8,765 nucleotides of DNA from Actinomycetes bacterium (GTDB lineage Bacteria > Actinomycetota > Acidimicrobiia > Acidimicrobiales > RAAP-2). The stretch is taken from positions 1-8,765 of the forward strand of contig JAJZSX010000085.1 of assembly GCA_021849435.1 (NCBI GenBank), read 5' to 3'. How positions within the stretch are numbered: the first letter of the stretch is position 1; every line of letters starts with the position of its first letter. This document shows, in pieces, positions 5,206 through 8,765 of the stretch. The position numbers were made by a program, and so were the translations under genes. Below the pieces are notes generated by a model. The model was not told where the DNA came from and did no database searches. It was given only the letters and a program-made list of their open reading frames with translations.

Positions 5206-5853
5206 ATGGGCCTCAGTCATCGAATACCGGCGACACCGTGGCGGGCTTCGTCGACGTGGGGCGTGCGACCTCGGATGATCGCGCCGCTGTTCGTCGGCCT
5301 CGTGTTGTTCGGTCTCGGCGAGGGCTTACTCGTGCTCTCGCACCTCGGCGCGACGCCGTGGACCGTGTTCGCCCAGGGCGTTGCCCGGCACGCCGGGATC
5401 TCGCTCGGGTGGGCGACGGCTCTCATCAGTGTCGTCGTGCTCGGTGCGTGGTGGCCCTTGCACGAACGCCCGGGCTTTGGAACCCTGGCGAACCTCGTGG
5501 TGATCGCCGCCGTCTTGGATCTGACGGCGACTACGATCCCGCCGCCAAGCACGGTGTACGTGCGTTCGCTCTTCGTCATCGCCGCGGTGCTCGTGATCGG
5601 CATGGGCAGCGCGCTTTACCTCACGACGGGACTCGGTCCGGGACCGCGCGACGGGTTGATGACGAGCCTGCACCGTCGACTCGGGATCAGCGTGGTGTAC
5701 ATCCGGGTCTCGCTGGAGGTGTCGGTCCTTGCGATTGGGTGGTTCATGGGCGGCACCGTCGGCGTCGGGACGGCCGTCTTCGCCGCATCCATCGGGTTCT
5801 CGATCGGGGCCTGTTTGCGCGGGCTCGAGTGGATCCTCGCGAGGTCAGCGTGA
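5206..5853 (+). CDS. YczE-like integral membrane protein
   Basis: Predicted 215-residue membrane protein of the YczE/YyaS type, whose function is not established. About five hydrophobic helices are visible: 25-46, 66-84, 95-115, 120-141 and 165-205 (the last range may hold two). Two family-like motifs are clear: LGATPWTVFAQGVA at 47-60 and TGLGPGPRDGLMT at 141-153. The start is less certain. ATG 5206 has no visible ribosome binding site; a -10-like TAAACT (5190-5195) lies 10 nt before it, so a near-leaderless transcript is possible, or translation may depend on the MFS gene ending 21 nt upstream. An internal Met24 (5275) is the alternative. The gene overlaps the next one by 4 nt (GTGA), pointing to coupled expression with the LysE-type exporter. 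In some genomes such proteins sit near transporters or regulators, but the role here cannot be stated. Confidence 0.82.
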   Translation: MGLSHRIPATPWRASSTWGVRPRMIAPLFVGLVLFGLGEGLLVLSHLGATPWTVFAQGVARHAGISLGWATALISVVVLGAWWPLHERPGFGTLANLVVIAAVLDLTATTIPPPSTVYVRSLFVIAAVLVIGMGSALYLTTGLGPGPRDGLMTSLHRRLGISVVYIRVSLEVSVLAIGWFMGGTVGVGTAVFAASIGFSIGACLRGLEWILARSA

Positions 5854-6491
5854 TCGCTGGGGACCAGCTCGTCACGTTCCTCGTCGCGTCCTTCGCGATC
5901 ATCATCGTGCCCGGACCGAGTGTGCTGTTCACCCTCGCGCGGGGGGTGGCGTGGGGCCGTGCGGTGGCCGTCCTGTCGGTGTTGGGCAACTCGATCGGAA
6001 CCTTGTTGCTATCGGTTGTCGTCGCGCTCGGTCTCGGACCGTTGCTCGCTCACTCGCGAACGTTCTCGACGGTCTTGCAGTTGGCGGGTGGGTGCTACCT
6101 CGGTTGGCTCGGGTTCGACGCCCTTCGTCACCGTCACGAGCACGCGCGAGCCATGACCGAGCGCGAAGCGCAACGGCCACGCCCGCGACAGATCGTTCGT
6201 CAGGGATTCACGGTCGGTGTCTTGAATCCGAAATCACTGATCTTCTTCGCTGCTGTGTTCCCGCACTTCGTGGAGCCCGCGAAGGGCAGCGTGACGGTCC
6301 AACTGCTCATCTTCGGATTCATCTTCAGTGTCATGGCCTTCGCGAGTGACTCGACCTGGGGCATCATCGCGGGGACGGCGCGCGAATGGTTGGCGGGCTC
6401 GCCGTCGCGGCTCGTCGCTCTGCGGGTCACCGGGGGTTGCGTGATGATTGTGCTCGGCGCACTGATCCTCGTCAGCGCCGTTCGAGGTTAA
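5850..6491 (+). CDS. LysE/RhtB-family amino-acid exporter
   Basis: Predicted 213-residue inner-membrane exporter of the LysE/RhtB superfamily, whose members export amino acids or similar small metabolites using the proton gradient. GTG 5850 is chosen because it overlaps the previous stop as GTGA, has GAGG 5 nt upstream (5841-5844) and gives the usual family length. The frame is open to 5238 but that part is out-of-phase coding of the previous gene. Visible hallmarks are VPGPSVLFTLARG at 20-32 in helix 1, GCYLGWLGFDALR at 81-93, a charged central loop of about 20 residues rich in Arg/His/Glu, and GFTVGVLNPKSLIFFAAVFP at 119-138 with the conserved NPK. About six helices can be counted. Which substrate it exports cannot be told; lysine, arginine, threonine and homoserine are known for relatives. 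Confidence 0.9.
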   Translation: MIAGDQLVTFLVASFAIIIVPGPSVLFTLARGVAWGRAVAVLSVLGNSIGTLLLSVVVALGLGPLLAHSRTFSTVLQLAGGCYLGWLGFDALRHRHEHARAMTEREAQRPRPRQIVRQGFTVGVLNPKSLIFFAAVFPHFVEPAKGSVTVQLLIFGFIFSVMAFASDSTWGIIAGTAREWLAGSPSRLVALRVTGGCVMIVLGALILVSAVRG

Positions 6492-6516
6492 GGGAACCTG
6501 CGCTAGTTCCTACACT
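6488..6516 (+). promoter_or_regulatory. Possible promoter with GTTCC repeats before the ABC gene
   Basis: TACACT (6511-6516) fits the actinobacterial -10 pattern TAnnnT. TTAAGG (6488-6493), 17 bp upstream, is a weak -35 match (3 of 6). Start of transcription is expected at about 6523-6524. Around it are GGAAC (6493-6497), GTTCC (6506-6510) and GTTCC (6518-6522): an inverted pair 8 bp apart and a direct repeat spaced by 12 bp, which could serve as an operator. The ABC gene may thus have its own control although it follows the LysE-type gene by only 43 nt. Confidence 0.35.
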
Positions 6517-6523
6517 CGTTCCA

Positions 6524-6538
6524 ATGGAGCGACGATGA
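6524..6538 (+). other. Possible four-codon leader ORF (MERR)
   Basis: ATG GAG CGA CGA TGA begins 8 nt after the last base of the proposed -10, so the predicted transcript could start with this ATG and be leaderless. Its TGA overlaps the ABC gene's ATG (6535), the arrangement that allows termination and reinitiation. The same bases include the GGAG (6526-6529) that would serve as a ribosome binding site for ATG 6535, so the mini-ORF may be coincidental. Confidence 0.25.
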
Positions 6539-8403
6539 CGATACACGCGGGCCGCGCGGGAATGCGGTCTTTGCAACGAGATCGGTCACTGCTCGACCAC
6601 CGGATCACGCGGGGCACCCTGCGCCGCGTGATCGTGTTCGCTCGACCGTATCGCCGGATTCTGGCGGTCTTCCTGACTGCGGTAGTGCTCGAGGCCGTTG
6701 TCAGTTCGGTTTCGCCCTTGGTGTTGCGCGCCATCTTCGACATCGGAATCGCTCAGCGGCGCGAAGGGGTCATCATCGGACTCGCGGTCCTGGCCGCCGG
6801 GCTCGCGATCGTGGACGCCATCCTCTCGCTCGCCGAGCGGCGCATCTCGGCGATGGTGGGTGAGGGACTGATCTATGACCTGCGCGCGCGGGTCTACGGT
6901 CACATCCAACGGATGCCGATCGCGTTCTTCTCGCGCACCCAGACGGGTGCCTTGATCAGTCGGTTGAACAACGACGTCATCGGCGCCCAGCAGGCTTTTA
7001 CAGACCTCTTCTCAAACGTCGTCGGCAACGTCGTGCTCGTCACCTTGATCCTTATCACGATGTTTTTCCTGAGCTGGCAGATCACCTTGGTTGCGCTGGT
7101 GCTCTTGCCGGTGTTCCTGATCCCGGCCCGGCTCGTCGGGCGGCGATTGGGTGCGTTGTTCCATCGCGGGATGGAGCTCAACGCCGAGATGAACATGGTG
7201 ATGTCCGAGCGCTTCAACGTCGCCGGCGCGATGGTGGTCAAATTGTTCGGGCGCCCCGACGACGAGATCACGACGTTCCAGCACCGCGCGGGCGAGGTGC
7301 GTGACATGGGGGTGCGCCAGGCGACGTACCAACGGTTCTTCTTCGTCGCGCTCGGCTTGACGGCGTCACTCGCCACCGCCTTCGCGTACGGGTACGGTGG
7401 GGTCGCGGTCTTGCACGGGACCTTGGCGATTGGCACGGTGGTGGCGCTCACGATGTACGTGACGCGTCTCTACGGCCCACTCACCCAACTGTCGAACCTC
7501 AACATCGACTACGTGTCGGCGATGGTGAGCTTCGAGCGGCTCTTCGAGGTCCTCGACCTCGAACCGATGATTCTCGAGAGTCCCGACGCCGTAGCGATTC
7601 CCGATGGACCGGTGACCCTTCGCTTCGAGCACGTGTCGTTCTCCTACCCCGGTGCGGACGAGGTGTCACTCGCGTCCCTGGAGGCCGTCGCCACGCTGGA
7701 CGCCACGCCCCGTACCCCGGTCCTGCACGACGTCAGCTTCGACGTGTCACCGGGCACTATGACGGCGCTGGTTGGACCGAGCGGCGCCGGAAAGACGACG
7801 ATCTCACTGTTGGTGTCCCGGCTGTACGACGTGGACGAGGGTCACATCAGCATTAATGGACTCGACCTGCGTGACGCGACGGTGGCGTCGCTGAACGCGA
7901 CCGTCGGTGTGGTGACACAGGATCCGCACCTTTTCCATGACACCTTGCACGCGAACCTGCTGTTCGCTCGACCCGAGGCGAGCGCGGACGAGATTGAGTT
8001 AGCGCTCCGCTCGGCCCAGATCTGGAACCTTGTCTCTAACCTGCCCCAAGGTCTCGACACGGTGGTGGGCGAGCGCGGCTATCGACTCTCAGGCGGCGAG
8101 AAGCAGCGCGTGGCGTTAGCCCGACTGCTGCTTAAGTCGCCACGGCTGGTAGTGCTCGACGAGGCGACGGCGCACCTGGACTCAGAGAGCGAGGCCGCGG
8201 TGCAGCGGGCCCTGGACTCGACGATGGCGTCACGTACGTCGCTCGTCATCGCGCACCGTCTCTCCACGGTTCGTAACGCCGACCAGATCCTGGTCGTAGA
8301 TGCGGGAACCATCGTGGAGCGCGGGACCCACCACGAACTGCTCGAACACGGACACCTCTATCGGGTGCTCTACGAGACGCAGTTCGCGGACCAGGCGGGT
8401 TAG
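6535..8403 (+). CDS. Fused TMD-NBD ABC exporter (ABCB/MsbA-like)
   Basis: Predicted 622-residue half-transporter that should work as a homodimer in the inner membrane and use ATP to export a substrate. After a basic N-terminal stretch of about 35 residues, six helices are visible, the first from about residue 42 and the last near 310. The nucleotide-binding domain is complete: A-loop Tyr371, Walker A GPSGAGKTT at 414-422, Q-loop Gln462 in VVTQDP, signature LSGGE at 518-522, Walker B LVVLDE ending at Asp542-Glu543, and H-loop His574 in IAHRLS. Between the A-loop and the core strand (VLHDVSF from 396) lies a segment of about 23 residues (373-395, with SLASLEAV) instead of the usual few; similar segments occur in an actinobacterial subfamily. 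ATG 6535 has GGAG 5 nt upstream. The substrate is unknown; lipids, peptides and drugs are typical of the family. Its stop overlaps the convergent enoyl reductase gene. Confidence 0.93.
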   Translation: MTIHAGRAGMRSLQRDRSLLDHRITRGTLRRVIVFARPYRRILAVFLTAVVLEAVVSSVSPLVLRAIFDIGIAQRREGVIIGLAVLAAGLAIVDAILSLAERRISAMVGEGLIYDLRARVYGHIQRMPIAFFSRTQTGALISRLNNDVIGAQQAFTDLFSNVVGNVVLVTLILITMFFLSWQITLVALVLLPVFLIPARLVGRRLGALFHRGMELNAEMNMVMSERFNVAGAMVVKLFGRPDDEITTFQHRAGEVRDMGVRQATYQRFFFVALGLTASLATAFAYGYGGVAVLHGTLAIGTVVALTMYVTRLYGPLTQLSNLNIDYVSAMVSFERLFEVLDLEPMILESPDAVAIPDGPVTLRFEHVSFSYPGADEVSLASLEAVATLDATPRTPVLHDVSFDVSPGTMTALVGPSGAGKTTISLLVSRLYDVDEGHISINGLDLRDATVASLNATVGVVTQDPHLFHDTLHANLLFARPEASADEIELALRSAQIWNLVSNLPQGLDTVVGERGYRLSGGEKQRVALARLLLKSPRLVVLDEATAHLDSESEAAVQRALDSTMASRTSLVIAHRLSTVRNADQILVVDAGTIVERGTHHELLEHGHLYRVLYETQFADQAG

Positions 8404-8765
8404 CCCATCGCGTGGGCGCCGCCGTCGACGTGAATAATCGATGCGGTGGTAAGACGCATTAACGGCGAGAGCAGCGCGACGGTGGTGTCGGCGACCGCAC
8501 TGGAGTCGTGGACGTCCCAGCCGAGCGGGGCGCGCTCGCCCCAGGTGTCCTCGAAGTGCGCGAAACCGGGTATTGACTTCGCTGCGACCGTGCGGATCGG
8601 TCCCGCGGCGACCATGTTCACGCGAATGCGGTCGGCGCCGACTTCGCGAGCGAGGTAGCGGCCGAGCGATTCGAGGCCGGCCTTCATAACCCCCATCCAG
8701 TCGTAGAGGGGGTAGGCGCGCGAGGCGTCGAAATCGAGTGACACCACCGATGCGCCGCCGTGGGC
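8400..8765 (-). CDS. fabI: Enoyl-ACP reductase, InhA/FabI type (C-terminal part)
   Basis: The last 121 residues of an NADH-dependent enoyl-[acyl-carrier-protein] reductase, which reduces the trans-2 double bond in each fatty-acid elongation cycle in the cytoplasm. The 5' part lies beyond the right edge; the GTG codon at 8747 is internal and not the start. Visible features are GGASVVSLDFD near the left of the fragment, then YDWMGVMK, the Y-x6-K catalytic pair of the FabI/InhA short-chain dehydrogenase branch (fragment residues 21 and 28), then LESLGRYLAREVG, the conserved AAGPIRT that leads into the substrate-binding loop, RAPLGW and a final DGGAHAMG. The layout is closer to mycobacterial InhA than to E. 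coli FabI by eye. The stop (8402-8400) overlaps the ABC gene's stop on the other strand. The symbol could also be written inhA in mycobacterial style. Confidence 0.92.
   Translation of the reverse strand, partial: AHGGASVVSLDFDASRAYPLYDWMGVMKAGLESLGRYLAREVGADRIRVNMVAAGPIRTVAAKSIPGFAHFEDTWGERAPLGWDVHDSSAVADTTVALLSPLMRLTTASIIHVDGGAHAMG

Noticed and set aside
3883..5220. Long open frame (445 codons) on the - strand opposite the MFS gene
   Set aside because: Its translation is a hydrophilic mix of Arg, Asp, His and Gly with no recognisable domain, as expected opposite a hydrophobic GC-rich gene. The + strand frame has clear MFS motifs.
5238..5849. Upstream extension of the LysE-type frame
   Set aside because: It overlaps the YczE-like gene in another frame and is Arg-rich without helices. 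The family length fits a start at 5850.
6492..6520. ECF-sigma-like promoter GGGAACC ... CGTT before the ABC gene
   Set aside because: The spacing of 18 between the motifs is longer than the usual 15-17 for this type, and a primary-sigma-like -10 overlaps it. Kept only as a weak possibility.
1..8765. Mobile elements, CRISPR array, tRNA or rRNA genes, toxin-antitoxin or restriction systems
   Set aside because: I looked on both strands and found no transposase or integrase motif, no regularly spaced repeats, no tRNA-like cloverleaf and no defence-gene motif.

Overview
The window looks like chromosomal DNA from a fairly high-GC actinobacterium. Most codons in the larger genes end in G or C, and GTG starts occur. 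The truncated enoyl-ACP reductase at the right edge is of the actinobacterial InhA/FabI type, and one secreted protein belongs to the neocarzinostatin-like family, which is typical of Actinomycetota. An early-branching lineage such as Acidimicrobiia is a guess from overall character, not something shown here. I see no tRNA, rRNA, CRISPR array, transposase, integrase or phage gene.

Left part (1-1052, + strand): an AT-richer stretch with small membrane-protein genes. Two (74-343 and 597-860) are divergent paralogues that align without gaps over their first ~48 residues and resemble the small actinobacterial DUF6458 type. Two tiny candidate ORFs follow (844-981 and 984-1052, the latter a 22-residue single-helix peptide). 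The DNA around them is unusually rich in short perfect inverted repeats, and there is a good extended -10 promoter at 515-523. A strong GC hairpin at 1070-1107 probably ends this transcription.

Middle part: a nitronate-monooxygenase-family flavoprotein with a cysteine-rich C-terminal extension (1257-2762, - strand). It is divergent from a small secreted neocarzinostatin-like protein (3037-3471, + strand).

Right part (3556-8403, + strand): four consecutive, closely packed membrane transporter genes. They are a 14-helix DHA2-type MFS exporter, a YczE-like membrane protein, a LysE/RhtB-type exporter that overlaps the previous gene by 4 nt, and a full-length homodimeric-type ABC exporter (fused TMD-NBD). 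They read like an export-oriented operon; the ABC gene may also have its own promoter. The ABC gene runs tail-to-tail into the 3' end of the InhA-like enoyl-ACP reductase (8400-8765, - strand), with the two ORFs overlapping by 4 nt.

I do not see a clear novel multi-gene system such as a defence island or biosynthetic cluster. The observations most worth following are the palindrome-dense small-membrane-protein locus, the conserved-looking cysteine set in the flavoprotein, the neocarzinostatin-like protein next to exporters, and a perfect 11-bp-arm palindrome inside the MFS gene.
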